NCBI GenBank assembly: GCA_946478965.1
Contig: CAMLDQ010000008.1
Coordinates: 1 to 44,248, forward strand
Length of the DNA stretch: 44,248 bases
Direction: 5' to 3'
Source: an uncultured Methylobacillus sp.
Lineage (GTDB): Bacteria > Pseudomonadota > Gammaproteobacteria > Burkholderiales > Methylophilaceae
The stretch's first letter is position 1, and every line of letters starts with the position of its first letter. The translations under genes and the position numbers were made by a program. Below are positions 1 through 9,103 of this stretch, piece by piece. The notes under the pieces are model-generated. The model saw only the letters and a list, made by a program, of their open reading frames with translations, had not been told where the DNA came from and ran no database searches.

Positions 1-154
1 GATCCACGCTTTCGTAGCGCAGGCGGAAGTCGGTCATCGGCTTGCCCGCCTTGATCGCATCGAGCAGGGTTGCCGGTTCGTCCGCATACGCTGACGTCGC
101 AGCAAAGGCAGTCGCCAGAAGGCTTGCCAGGGTAGTGATACGCAGGGTCGTCAT
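1..154 (-). CDS. Probable outer-membrane porin, N-terminal fragment
   Basis: Only the first 51 codons are inside the window; the gene runs off the left edge. The ATG at 154 is preceded by a good ribosome binding site (AGAGGAA). The first 25 residues form a typical Sec signal peptide with an AYA-D cleavage site. The mature start (LLDAIKAGKPMTDFRLRYESVD) resembles the first beta strand of alginate-export-type or related porins in betaproteobacteria. It follows nrtD by 44 bases on the same strand, so it may be the outer-membrane partner of the importer. The family call rests on about 25 mature residues and is tentative. Confidence 0.5.
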   Translation of the reverse strand, partial: MTTLRITTLASLLATAFAATSAYADEPATLLDAIKAGKPMTDFRLRYESVD

Positions 155-198
155 AGTTTCCTCTTTAAGCATGTGAGAAGGGGTGAATCAAATGGTTG

Positions 199-987
199 TT
201 ATGCGGCTTTGGCTTCACGCTGGTACAGGAAGCGGAGCACCTCGCCACGCAGGTGGTGGTAGTGGGCGTTCTCAGCCAGTTCCAGACGGTTGCGCGGACG
301 CGGCAGGTCGACGGCAAGAATTTCGCCGACCGTAGCCGCCGGGCCGTTGGTCATCATCACGATGCGATCGGAGAGCAATACCGCCTCATCCACATCGTGC
401 GTGACCATGATTACAGTGCTGCCGGTGCGGGCTACGATGCCCAGCAGCTCGTCTTGCAGATGGGCGCGGGTGAGGGCATCGAGCGCCCCGAACGGCTCGT
501 CCATCAGCAATACCTTCGGTTCCATGGCCAGCGCGCGGGCGATGCCGACGCGCTGCTTCATGCCACCGGAGATTTCGTTGGGATACTTGAATTCAGATGC
601 GGTGAGGCCGACCAATGCCAGTGCCTCGTGCGTGCGACGACGGAGCGAGGCCTTGTCTTCCTTGTCGCCGAACACGCGTTCGACGGCCAGGTAGATGTTG
701 TCGAAACAGGTCAGCCACGGCAACAGGGAGTGATTCTGGAATACTACCGCACGATCGGGCCCTGGCCCTGCGATTTCGCGGCCGGCGCAGAGCAACACGC
801 CATCGGTGGCCTTCAGCAGGCCTGCGACCAGATTCAACACCGTTGACTTGCCGCAACCCGAGTGGCCGATTACGGAAACGAATTCGCCGTGGCTGATCGA
901 CAGGTTGACATCCTTAAGGGCAGTGAATTTGCCACGCTTGGAGTCGAACACCATGTTGACGTTTTCGAGTTGTACATACTTTTGCAT
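199..987 (-). CDS. nrtD: Nitrate-type ABC transporter ATPase NrtD
   Basis: 262 aa cytoplasmic ATPase that powers import by the NrtB permease. Visible motifs: Walker A GHSGCGKST (41-49), Q-loop Gln84, signature ISGGMKQ (139-145), Walker B VLLMDEP (159-165) and the H-loop His in VTHD (197). It belongs to the nitrate/sulfonate/taurine ATPase family (NrtD, SsuB, TauB). The nitrate assignment comes from the adjoining ANTAR regulator, the long NrtA-type binding protein and the sigma-54 promoter. It starts 5 bases after nrtB ends, indicating one transcript. The substrate could also be nitrite, cyanate or bicarbonate, which share this family. Confidence 0.88.
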   Translation of the reverse strand: MQKYVQLENVNMVFDSKRGKFTALKDVNLSISHGEFVSVIGHSGCGKSTVLNLVAGLLKATDGVLLCAGREIAGPGPDRAVVFQNHSLLPWLTCFDNIYLAVERVFGDKEDKASLRRRTHEALALVGLTASEFKYPNEISGGMKQRVGIARALAMEPKVLLMDEPFGALDALTRAHLQDELLGIVARTGSTVIMVTHDVDEAVLLSDRIVMMTNGPAATVGEILAVDLPRPRNRLELAENAHYHHLRGEVLRFLYQREAKAA

Positions 988-992
988 GACGA

Positions 993-1904
993 TTACTCCT
1001 TAACGAATTTCTTGGCCAGCATCAGCAGCGCATATTCGAGCATCAAGCCGACAAGGCCGATCACGAAAATCGCGATAATGATGGACTCGACCTTGAGGTT
1101 GTTCCATTCATCCCATACCCAGAACCCGATCCCGACCCCGCCTGTCAGCATTTCCGCAGCGACGATGACCAGCCATGCGGTTCCGACGGCCAAGCGTACG
1201 CCGGTCAGGATGTGCGGCAGGATGGCGGGGATCACGATCTTGGTCGCGATCTTCCATTCGGAAAGATTCAGCACACGCGCCACGTTCAGATAGTCGGTCG
1301 GTACGTTGCGTACGCCCTGGGCCGTATTGAGTATCATCGGCCAGATCGAACAGATGAAAATCACCCAGATGGCGGCCGGATCTGCAGCCTTGAACACCAG
1401 CAGGCCGATCGGCAGCCAGGCCAGCGGCGAGACCGGCCGCAGTAGGCTGATAATAGGTCCCGCTACCATGTTTACACCGCGGAAACGGCCGACAAAGAAC
1501 CCGGCGGGAATGCCGATGAGGGCGGCGAGCCCGAAACCAACGCCGACCCGCTCAAGCGATTTCAGCACGTTCCAGCCGATGCCCATGTCGTTAGGGCCGT
1601 TGCTGTAAAACGGATCGGAGAACAGTTCCACCGCCTCTGTCCAGGTGGCGACCGGGCCGGGAAAGTCCGAGCGCTTTGCGGCGATGGCGGACCAGATGCC
1701 AACCAGCAATGCCATGCCGACCGCCAGTGCCAGTACTTGTTTGGCAACCGCGGTCGAGATGGCTTTCCAGTCGATGCTGGAGAACCGGGTAGGTTTAGCT
1801 ACCTTTTCCGATGCGCTAGCGATACGCACTGGAGGTACTTCCTTTAGCTCCGGTTGCACTGCGGTAGCAGTCGGCTCAGTAATTTTCATGGCGACGACAC
1901 TCAT
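993..1904 (-). CDS. nrtB: Nitrate-type ABC transporter permease NrtB
   Basis: 303 aa inner-membrane permease of the BPD_transp_1 family. A charged cytoplasmic N-terminus of about 50 residues is followed by roughly six hydrophobic segments, the first beginning near residue 53 (LALAVGMALLVGIWSAIAA). The cytoplasmic coupling (EAA) loop is recognisable around VARVLNLSEWKIATKIVIPAILPHILTG. It lies 61 bases downstream of nrtA and directly upstream of nrtD, so the three encode one importer. Length fits NrtB/SsuC-type permeases, with a somewhat long N-terminal extension. Confidence 0.87.
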   Translation of the reverse strand: MSVVAMKITEPTATAVQPELKEVPPVRIASASEKVAKPTRFSSIDWKAISTAVAKQVLALAVGMALLVGIWSAIAAKRSDFPGPVATWTEAVELFSDPFYSNGPNDMGIGWNVLKSLERVGVGFGLAALIGIPAGFFVGRFRGVNMVAGPIISLLRPVSPLAWLPIGLLVFKAADPAAIWVIFICSIWPMILNTAQGVRNVPTDYLNVARVLNLSEWKIATKIVIPAILPHILTGVRLAVGTAWLVIVAAEMLTGGVGIGFWVWDEWNNLKVESIIIAIFVIGLVGLMLEYALLMLAKKFVKE

Positions 1905-1965
1905 TGGATACTCCTAATTTCCGGGCCATGCACCCTTAAAGTACTAGGGGTGCATGGCGTTTTAT

Positions 1966-3396
1966 TTAACTATTTGCCTTGATCAACGCGTCCATCGACA
2001 CCTTCATGCTCTGTACCTTGAAGCCCTTCAGGTAATCAATGGGCTTGGTCGGGTCGAAGGGCATGCCGTCGAAGAACTTGTCCGGACCCATGGCGATCGG
2101 TGCGCTCGCCTTGTCGAGCGTCCAGGCGCCGCCATGGCTGCCTTCGGTCTTGTAGTCGATGGTCGGATAGGCAACACCCAATTCCTTGGCGGCTTCGCGA
2201 TAGATTTCCGGGCGGTAGACATCCTCGGCGATCTTCTTGAAGTTGACGGGCTTTTCCATTTGTCCCCAGCGCGCCATCTGCGTCAAATACCAGATGGCCT
2301 GCGAGCGCCACGGGAAGGTGGCGGCGTAGCGGAAGAACACGTTGAAATCCGGCATCTTCTGCGGCCCTTCGGCCTTGTTGTAGATCCAGGTACCGGTCAT
2401 CGAGTTGTCGACTACCGCCGGCGGGGCGTTCACATAGGACTTAGCGGAAATGATCTGCACCACTTCCTTGCGGTTTTCCGCCTTGTCGGCCCACTGGCCG
2501 GCCTCGATCAAGGCCTTGATTGCGGCCTTGTGCGCGTTCGGGTTTTTTTCCGCCCACTCCTTGTTGACGCCAAACACTTTTTCCAGCTTGTTGTTCCAGA
2601 TTTCATGGTTGGTGATCAGGGAGTGGCCGATACCCATTTCCACCGCGCGCTGGTTCCACGGTTCGCCGACGCAGTAGCCGACGATGTTCTTGGCGGCCAG
2701 GTTGGCCACCATTTGCGGTGGCGGAATCACGATCAGACGCACATCCTTGTCCGGGTCGATACCGGCAGAGGCCATCCAGTAGCGGATTTCATAGTTGTGG
2801 GTGGAAACCGGGAACACCATGGCGAAAGTCATCGGTTCCTTGCCGGCCTTCTTGTCGGCGTCGATCACTTTTTTCAGTGCTACGGCGGAAGTCGGTCGCT
2901 TTTTCATGGATTCCGGGTCGGCTTCCATCATGCGGTCGTATAACTCGGTGGAGACGGTAATGCCATTGCCATTCAAATCCATTGCAAACCCTGTGATGGT
3001 GTCTTTGGGCGTGGCGCCTATCCCCAGGGTGGCGGCCAGCGGCATGCCAGCCAGCATGTGGGCGCCATCCAGCTCGCCCAGCGCAACCTTGTCGCGAATA
3101 TTGGCCCAGGATGCTTCCTTGGAAACGGCGACGTCGAGGCCGTGCTTGGCGAAAAAGCCTTTTTCCTTGGCGATGACGATAGGGGTGCAATCGGTCAGCG
3201 GAATGATGCCGAATTTCAGCGTGGTCTTTTCCAGCCCCTCGCTGCCGGCCGCCCAGGCCGATTGGCGCAGTCCCGGGGACACCATGGACAGCAGCGAGGC
3301 TGCTGCTGACATACCGGCCAACTTGATGAAACCGCGGCGTTCGAGGGATTCCGGAATCTGGACTTCAGATTGCCGATGGTCTACTTTCTTATCCAT
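1966..3396 (-). CDS. nrtA: Tat-exported nitrate-type substrate-binding protein NrtA
   Basis: 476 aa periplasmic binding protein. I chose the ATG at 3396 because it follows a strong ribosome binding site (CAGGAGAATTGC) and precedes a clear twin-arginine signal ([10 protein letters not shown], about residues 19-28) with hydrophobic stretch and an AWA-A cleavage site. The mature part starts with [24 protein letters not shown], typical of the NrtA/CmpA/NasF family, and its length is that of the large nitrate/bicarbonate binders rather than of SsuA/TauA (about 320 aa). The long 5' region contains the ANTAR leader, so expression is probably controlled by antitermination. Nitrate, nitrite and bicarbonate cannot be told apart by eye. 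Confidence 0.85.
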   Translation of the reverse strand: MDKKVDHRQSEVQIPESLERRGFIKLAGMSAAASLLSMVSPGLRQSAWAAGSEGLEKTTLKFGIIPLTDCTPIVIAKEKGFFAKHGLDVAVSKEASWANIRDKVALGELDGAHMLAGMPLAATLGIGATPKDTITGFAMDLNGNGITVSTELYDRMMEADPESMKKRPTSAVALKKVIDADKKAGKEPMTFAMVFPVSTHNYEIRYWMASAGIDPDKDVRLIVIPPPQMVANLAAKNIVGYCVGEPWNQRAVEMGIGHSLITNHEIWNNKLEKVFGVNKEWAEKNPNAHKAAIKALIEAGQWADKAENRKEVVQIISAKSYVNAPPAVVDNSMTGTWIYNKAEGPQKMPDFNVFFRYAATFPWRSQAIWYLTQMARWGQMEKPVNFKKIAEDVYRPEIYREAAKELGVAYPTIDYKTEGSHGGAWTLDKASAPIAMGPDKFFDGMPFDPTKPIDYLKGFKVQSMKVSMDALIKANS

Positions 3397-3430
3397 GCAA
3401 TTCTCCTGTTGAGAGTTTCTAAGTAACCAA

Positions 3431-3490
3431 ATAAAAACGGCGTCCTGCTGGTGACGGAAATTTTTCTCCATCAACAACAAGGACGCCGTT
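3431..3490 (-). terminator. Intrinsic terminator in the nrtA leader
   Basis: On the minus strand an 11-bp perfect stem (AACGGCGTCCT at 3490-3480 pairing with 3446-3436) closes a 33-base loop and is followed by a T-rich run (TTTATTT, 3435-3429). It lies after nasT and 35 bases before the nrtA start. With the two hexaloop hairpins just upstream this is the terminator expected in an ANTAR-controlled leader: transcription would stop here unless NasT binds the RNA. Confidence 0.8.
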
Positions 3491-3502
3491 GCCCTGTTCT
3501 GT

Positions 3503-3550
3503 TCGCCATCACTGGCGATGCGTGCTGCCTGTGAACCCTGCTTTGGGCTC
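3503..3550 (-). promoter_or_regulatory. ANTAR-binding double hexaloop RNA (P1-P2) in nrtA leader
   Basis: Two hairpins lie in tandem on the minus strand, beginning 3 bases after the nasT stop. P1 (3550-3533) has a 6-bp stem GAGCCC/GGGTTC with one G-U pair and the loop AAAGCA. P2 (3518-3503) has a 5-bp stem TCGCC/GGCGA and the loop AGTGAT. Both six-base loops have A at position 1 and G at position 4, the established recognition signature of ANTAR proteins (NasR, EutV, AmiR class). The linker is 14 bases. The terminator stem follows 12 bases after P2. This matches the two-hairpin plus terminator layout of known ANTAR leaders. Confidence 0.82.
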
Positions 3551-3553
3551 GTA

Positions 3554-4126
3554 CTACAACAAATCCGCAGCCTGGATAAGTCTGCTGGCCAACTCTGCCA
3601 GCTTGATGTTTTGGTCCATCGCCTGCTTTCGGAGTAATTGATAGGCTTCATCTTCACCTATCCCCCGTCGCGCCATCAGCAGGCCTTTAGCGCGTTCAAC
3701 AACTTTCCGTTCCGCCAGTTTGGTGTTCGCCAGATCCAGTTGCTGATGCAGATCGCGAAACTCCTCAAACCTTGCGATGGCGGCATCGATAATCGGTTGC
3801 AGCCGATCGGTGCCTAACCCTCCCACTACATAAGCCGAAACGCCCGCCTTGGTCGCTGCCCGAATTTTTTCGGTCTCGCCATCATGCGTAAACATGACAA
3901 TCGGCCGGGGCGTGTCCTGGCAGGTCGTACATATATGTTCCAGCGTGTCGCGGCTTGGCGACTCGGTGTCAATGATGATGACATCGGGTTGCAACTGGGC
4001 CACTGCCTTGTTCAGGTCTACCGTGTTGGAAAGATGGCCGACCACGGTATAACCAGCCTCGGCAAAATATTGCTGTAGCGGGGCGGAACGTTCCAAGTCT
4101 TCATCTACCAGCATCACTCGGAGCAT
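3554..4126 (-). CDS. nasT: NasT-type REC-ANTAR antitermination regulator
   Basis: 190 aa cytoplasmic RNA-binding regulator. Residues 1-120 are a receiver-like domain with the acidic cluster D8-E9-D10, Asp53 and Thr80. The conserved receiver lysine is missing: AYVVGGL has Gly at about 102. Residues 130-190 are an ANTAR helix bundle with the typical ERAKGLLMARRGIGEDEAYQLL core. The ATG at 4126 has a GAGGTG ribosome site. NasT proteins are usually held by a partner, NasS, and released by nitrate or nitrite; no NasS gene is visible here. The target is almost certainly the hairpin pair directly downstream, controlling nrtABD. Confidence 0.9.
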   Translation of the reverse strand: MLRVMLVDEDLERSAPLQQYFAEAGYTVVGHLSNTVDLNKAVAQLQPDVIIIDTESPSRDTLEHICTTCQDTPRPIVMFTHDGETEKIRAATKAGVSAYVVGGLGTDRLQPIIDAAIARFEEFRDLHQQLDLANTKLAERKVVERAKGLLMARRGIGEDEAYQLLRKQAMDQNIKLAELASRLIQAADLL

Positions 4127-4160
4127 GATCCACCTCGAAATTTTCTTTCAAGCAGATCAA

Positions 4161-4176
4161 AGCAACTGCCATGCCA
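4161..4176 (-). promoter_or_regulatory. Sigma-54 promoter of nasT
   Basis: The minus strand reads TGGCATGGCAGTTGCT, against the sigma-54 consensus TGGCACG-N4-TTGCW, with invariant GG (-25/-24) and GC (-13/-12) at correct spacing. The predicted start is near 4150, 24 bases before the nasT ATG, leaving room for its ribosome site. Sigma-54 control fits nitrogen-limitation expression. Confidence 0.72.
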
Positions 4177-4239
4177 AAGTAAATAAATCTATTTATTTCA
4201 GATGGATAAGTGGATTTATAACGGGGGGTGAGAGACCGG

Positions 4240-4284
4240 AGCGAAGTGCGCATGCACCAAGAAAATCTGCATGCGCACTTCGCT
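4240..4284. repeat. Perfect 17-bp inverted repeat between nasT and cheZ
   Basis: Arms AGCGAAGTGCGCATGCA (4240-4256) and its exact reverse complement (4268-4284) are separated by 11 bases. It lies 33 bases beyond the cheZ stop and upstream of the nasT promoter. No T-run follows on either strand, so it is not a standard intrinsic terminator, but it may end or stabilise the cheZ transcript or act as a protein-binding site. Confidence 0.75.
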
Positions 4285-4289
4285 GGTGC
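4275..4289. promoter_or_regulatory. NtrC-like binding site
   Basis: GCACTTCGCTGGTGC matches the NtrC dyad GCACC-N5-GGTGC at nine of ten defined bases. Its centre is about 132 bases upstream of the predicted sigma-54 start of nasT, a usual enhancer distance. It overlaps the right arm of the 17-bp palindrome, so the match could be partly coincidental. Confidence 0.45.
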
Positions 4290-4316
4290 GGTTGCGCGAA
4301 GTTAAGAGGAAAGGAG

Positions 4317-4928
4317 TTAGAAGCCCATCGAGGCCAGCAAATCGTCGACCTCGTCCTGCCCATTGAGGCTGTCCGAGGCATGGATGGCAGGACCGGCAGT
4401 CAGTCCTTCCGTGGGGATGAGCGAATTTTTGCTGTCCGGCGCTTGCTCGCGCAGGATATCGAGCAGGATTTTTTCAATTTCAACGGCGGCGTCGAGAATC
4501 TTGTTGACCATCTGTCCGGCGACGTCGCGGAATTCCTGTGCTTCCATGATTTGCAACAGATTGTGATGCAGCGCTTCCTCGGCGGCAGCGATTTCCCCGA
4601 GCCGAGACAGCGTTTCCTGGATCAAGGCATGTGTCGACAAGTCCTGTGCGTCGCCGAGGCGCTCGACCAGTTCGGCGCATGTGGCGCGCGAGCGCTCGGT
4701 TAATGGCAGCGATCCTTCCACTGCGCTGATGGTCCGTTCCGAGGCGTCGTGCATGGTCTGGTCGATGAAGCTCAGGCGGTCGCGTGCATCCGGCATGGTG
4801 GCAGCGGATTGCTGCAGGCCCTTGGCGTGGCCAAGCTCCTTCAGGAGGCGGTGCAGCTTGGCTGCGGCGCGGCCGATATTGTCGACCTTCGCTTGGGGCA
4901 GGGCGTGTTGTTGTTTGCGGGCTGGCAT
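4317..4928 (-). CDS. cheZ: CheY-P phosphatase CheZ
   Basis: 203 aa, close to the E. coli length (214). The diagnostic motif is QEFRDVAGQMV (131-141), corresponding to QDFQDLTGQ of E. coli CheZ; Asp135 and Gln139 align with the catalytic Asp143 and Gln147. The C-terminus DEVDDLLASMGF is the amphipathic CheY-binding helix. Long helical stretches before this fit the CheZ four-helix bundle. CheZ dephosphorylates CheY-P and so resets the flagellar switch. The ATG at 4928 has a GAGGAA ribosome site. No other chemotaxis gene is in the window; it lies 37 bases after the DUF3426 gene and could be the last gene of that operon. Confidence 0.88.
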   Translation of the reverse strand: MPARKQQHALPQAKVDNIGRAAAKLHRLLKELGHAKGLQQSAATMPDARDRLSFIDQTMHDASERTISAVEGSLPLTERSRATCAELVERLGDAQDLSTHALIQETLSRLGEIAAAEEALHHNLLQIMEAQEFRDVAGQMVNKILDAAVEIEKILLDILREQAPDSKNSLIPTEGLTAGPAIHASDSLNGQDEVDDLLASMGF

Positions 4929-4965
4929 GTTGGATTCCTCTCGCTACTCAGAAATCTTAACATGG

Positions 4966-5807
<842 letters not shown>

Positions 5808-5811
<4 letters not shown>

Positions 5812-6695
5812 CTTTTCGTGCCTGTGAGCAGCACCCAGTTGTCCAGGGGCGCGGGCGCCGCCATATCGAACCACTCGCGGTAACACGCGGCCACCTCTTC
5901 CGCCTGCTCGCGCAGAACGCCGGACAGCACGATACGGCCCCCGGTCCTGCAATGTCCGGCCAGGGCAGGCGCCAGCACTTTGAGCGGGCTGGAAAGGATG
6001 TTGGCGACAACCACATCGGCAAGAAACGGCGGCATCTCGTCCGGCAGTACGAAGCGAACATCGGCGTTATTGTTGCTCGCGTTATAACGGCTTGCCACCA
6101 TGGCCTGCGGATCGATATCGACGCCCAGCGTTTCGCCTGCGCCGAGCCGTTTGGCGGCAATTGCGAGGATGCCGGAGCCACAACCGTAATCGAGCACGGT
6201 CTCGCCGGCTTCCAGATGGTCGGCCAGCCAGCCCAAACAGAGATGGGTCGTCGGATGGCTGCCGGTGCCGAAAGCGAGGCCGGGATCGAGCACGATGTTG
6301 AGAGCCTGAGGATTGGGGGCGACATGCCAGGAAGGCACGATCCACAAATCGTCACGAATGCGAATGGGTTCGAATTGGGACTGGGTCGCACGCACCCAGT
6401 CCTGCTCCTCGACCGGCTGTACCCTGTAAGGCAGATGCAGGAGGCCGGTGGCGGTCGAGAGCTGCTGCATTACATCGGCCATATCGGTGTCAGAAGCGAA
6501 CAGCGCACTGACAACGTTATGTCGCCAGATACCCGGCGGGGCTTCGCCGGGCTCGCCGAAAATGGGACGCTCCTGGGATGTTTCGGCATCGGCATCCTCG
6601 ATGCTGACGGAGAGTGCGCCCAACTCCATCAGTGCGTCGCTCAAGGTTTCGGCAACGTCTTCTCCGGCCGTGATTTCAAGCGATTGCCAAGCCAT
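5808..6695 (-). CDS. prmA: Ribosomal protein L11 methyltransferase PrmA
   Basis: 295 aa SAM-dependent methyltransferase that trimethylates ribosomal protein L11. The N-terminal substrate-recognition domain is followed by the PrmA hallmark DPGLAFGTGSHPTT (137-150) and SAM motif I DYGCGSGILA (169-178). VVVANILSSPLKVLAPAL matches the family NILAxPL motif in shape, with Ser-Ser in place of Ala-Gly. Length equals E. coli PrmA (293). The start codon shares one base with the accC stop (TAATG), so the genes are translationally coupled. Confidence 0.96.
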
Positions 6696-8044
6696 TATTT
6701 CGTGGTAATGCCGAGCTTGTTCTCCAGGTAATGGATGCTGGTGCCGCCCTGGTGGAACGCCGCATCGTTCATTAGCTCGATGTGCAGCGGGATATTAGTC
6801 TTGATGCCTTCCACGACCATCTCCGACAGGGCGATGCGCATGCGGGCGATGGCCTGCTCACGGGTGTCGCCGTAGGTGATGAGCTTGCCGATCATCGAAT
6901 CGTAATGCGGCGGCACCATGTAGTTGTGGTAGGCGTGCGTGTCAACCCGCACACCGGGGCCGCCGGGCATATGAAAGCCGGTGATGCGGCCGGGCGAAGG
7001 GACGAAAGTGTGCGAGTCTTCGGCATTGATGCGGCATTCGATGGAATGCCCGCGTAGCTGGATGTCTTTCTGCTTGAACGGCAGTTTCTGGCCGGCGGCG
7101 ACACGGAGTTGTGTCTGCACAATATCGATGCCGGTAATCTGCTCGGTGACCGGGTGCTCGACCTGTACGCGGGTATTCATTTCTATGAAATAGAATTCAC
7201 CGTTTTCATACAGGAACTCAAAGGTGCCCGCGCCGCGGTAGCCGATCGTGCGGCAGGCCTCCGCGCAGCGCTCGCCGATGGTGGCGATCAGCTTGCGGTC
7301 GATTCCGGGCGCCGGTGCTTCTTCCAGTACTTTCTGGTGGCGGCGCTGCATCGAGCAATCGCGCTCGCCCAGGTAGACGGCATTGCCGTGCTGGTCGGCC
7401 AGTACCTGGATTTCGATATGGCGCGGCTGTTCCAGGAATTTTTCCATGTACACGGTCGGGTTGCCGAAAGCCGCCTGGGCTTCGCTCTTGGTCATGTTGA
7501 CCGAAGCCAGCAGCGCCGCTTCGGTGTGCACCACACGCATGCCGCGCCCGCCACCGCCGCCTGCCGCCTTGATGATTACCGGATAGCCGATCTGCTTGGC
7601 GATTTTCAGGATTTCTTCCGGATCATCCGGCAGTGCGCCTTCGGAACCGGGCACACAGGGGACGCCCGCCTTCTTCATGGCATCCTTGGCGCTGACCTTG
7701 TCGCCCATCAGGCGGATCGTATCCGCACGCGGGCCGATAAAAACGAACCCACTCTGTTCCACGCGCTCGGCAAAATCGGCATTTTCCGAAAGAAATCCAT
7801 AACCGGGATGAATGGCTTCGGCATCGGTCACTTCCGCCGCGCTGATCACGGCCGGGATGTGCAGATAACTTTGGCCGGATGGGGCAGGGCCAATGCAAAC
7901 CGACTCGTCCGCCAGCTTGACGTATTTCGCTTCGCGGTCGGCTTCGGAGTGTACGGCGACGGTCTTGATGCCGAGCTCGCGGCAGGCGCGCTGGACGCGC
8001 AGCGCGATTTCCCCGCGATTGGCGATGAGGACTTTCTCGAACAT
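6695..8044 (-). CDS. accC: Acetyl-CoA carboxylase biotin carboxylase AccC
   Basis: 449 aa, the usual AccC length. It carboxylates the biotin on AccB using ATP and bicarbonate, the first half-reaction of malonyl-CoA synthesis. The N-terminus [17 protein letters not shown] is diagnostic. The glycine-rich ATP lid [12 protein letters not shown], the [12 protein letters not shown] segment and [14 protein letters not shown] are all intact. It lies 14 bases downstream of accB in the aroQ-accB-accC-prmA operon. Confidence 0.98.
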   Translation of the reverse strand: MFEKVLIANRGEIALRVQRACRELGIKTVAVHSEADREAKYVKLADESVCIGPAPSGQSYLHIPAVISAAEVTDAEAIHPGYGFLSENADFAERVEQSGFVFIGPRADTIRLMGDKVSAKDAMKKAGVPCVPGSEGALPDDPEEILKIAKQIGYPVIIKAAGGGGGRGMRVVHTEAALLASVNMTKSEAQAAFGNPTVYMEKFLEQPRHIEIQVLADQHGNAVYLGERDCSMQRRHQKVLEEAPAPGIDRKLIATIGERCAEACRTIGYRGAGTFEFLYENGEFYFIEMNTRVQVEHPVTEQITGIDIVQTQLRVAAGQKLPFKQKDIQLRGHSIECRINAEDSHTFVPSPGRITGFHMPGGPGVRVDTHAYHNYMVPPHYDSMIGKLITYGDTREQAIARMRIALSEMVVEGIKTNIPLHIELMNDAAFHQGGTSIHYLENKLGITTK

Positions 8045-8058
8045 GGGAAATCCTCTGC

Positions 8059-8514
8059 TTAGCCGATGATAAACAGCGGTTCGCCGTATTCCACGGGTTG
8101 GCCGTTCTCGACCAGGATGGCCTTGATAACCCCGCTATGGTCTGCTTCGATTTCGTTCAGCAGCTTCATGGCTTCGATGATGCAAAGCGTATCGCCAGCG
8201 GAAACGCTGGAGCCGACATCGGCGAACGGTTTTGCATCCGGCGATGGGGAACGGTAGAACGTGCCGACCATGGGGGATTTTACGACGTGGCCGTCTATGA
8301 CAGGAGCGGCTGCTTCGGCAGCCGCGACCGCTGGCGCAGCCGCCGGAGCGGCGGCCATGGGCACCATTTGCGGCTGCATGTAGGGCACGAATTGCGGCTG
8401 GCCGGACGGTTGGCGGCTGATGCGGACCTTCTCCTCGCCTTCGGTCAGTTCAAGTTCGGCGATACCGGACTCCTCGACCAGATCGATCAGTTTTTTGAGT
8501 TTGCGCAGATCCAT
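8059..8514 (-). CDS. accB: Biotin carboxyl carrier protein AccB
   Basis: 151 aa. The start at 8514 ([18 protein letters not shown]) is the conserved AccB N-terminus; a longer reading frame would run into aroQ. Residues 1-40 are the N-terminal helix and strand region, 45-75 an Ala/Pro-rich flexible linker, and 77-151 the biotinyl domain. EAMKLLNE carries the biotinylated Lys117; E. coli has EAMKMMNQ. It carries carboxybiotin between AccC and the carboxyltransferase. It starts 2 bases after the aroQ stop. Confidence 0.97.
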   Translation of the reverse strand: MDLRKLKKLIDLVEESGIAELELTEGEEKVRISRQPSGQPQFVPYMQPQMVPMAAAPAAAPAVAAAEAAAPVIDGHVVKSPMVGTFYRSPSPDAKPFADVGSSVSAGDTLCIIEAMKLLNEIEADHSGVIKAILVENGQPVEYGEPLFIIG

Positions 8515-8516
8515 TG

Positions 8517-8984
8517 TTAAACCTCGGTTGTGTTCAATGCGTTGAGGGCATATTCCAGCGCCAGCAGATAGCTTTGCGCACCCAACCCGCAAATCACGCC
8601 GACGGCGATGTCGGAGAAATAGGAGTGGTGGCGGAAGGCCTCGCGGGCATGAACGTTTGAAAGATGTACTTCTATAAAGGGTATCTTGACCGCCGCCAGC
8701 GCATCGCGCAGCGCAACGGAAGTATGCGTGAAGGCGGCAGGATTGATCAGGATGAAATCGACTTTGTTTCCGGCCAGCGACTGAACCTTGCCTACCAGCT
8801 CGGCTTCACTGTTGCTCTGAAATGCATCCAAAACGACGCCGGCGGTTCGGGCGCGTTCGGCCAGTGAATGATTGATGCTCTCCAGTGTGGCTTGACCGTA
8901 ATGTTCCGGTTCTCTCAATCCGAGCAGATTGAGGTTGGGGCCATGGAGCACACAGATCGATTTGACGCCGGTTTCTTTAGCCAT
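8517..8984 (-). CDS. aroQ: Type II 3-dehydroquinate dehydratase AroQ
   Basis: 155 aa; third step of the shikimate pathway. I chose the ATG at 8984 ([22 protein letters not shown]) since GPNLNLLG is normally within the first 20 residues; an upstream ATG at 9038 would add an unrelated 18-residue tail. The catalytic tyrosine lies in REPEHYG and the substrate-binding motif is [12 protein letters not shown]. The ribosome site is weak. First gene of the aroQ-accBC-prmA operon. A possible promoter (TTGCGG, 18 bases, TATCAT) lies about 35 bases upstream. Confidence 0.96.
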   Translation of the reverse strand: MAKETGVKSICVLHGPNLNLLGLREPEHYGQATLESINHSLAERARTAGVVLDAFQSNSEAELVGKVQSLAGNKVDFILINPAAFTHTSVALRDALAAVKIPFIEVHLSNVHAREAFRHHSYFSDIAVGVICGLGAQSYLLALEYALNALNTTEV

Positions 8985-9103
8985 TTCGGGTAAATTATTC
9001 GCCGGAGAATGATATTCAAGGGGGCAAGTTTGCCGCAAATTAAGGGGAGTTGTCTAGCGAATTCGCTGCAGTTAGACGAAATTGCAGCAGTTTCAAGCGC
9101 TTA

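Noticed and set aside
8515..8592. Longer AccB start
   Set aside because: It would overlap aroQ and adds 26 residues that do not resemble Acc[12 protein letters not shown] is the conserved start.
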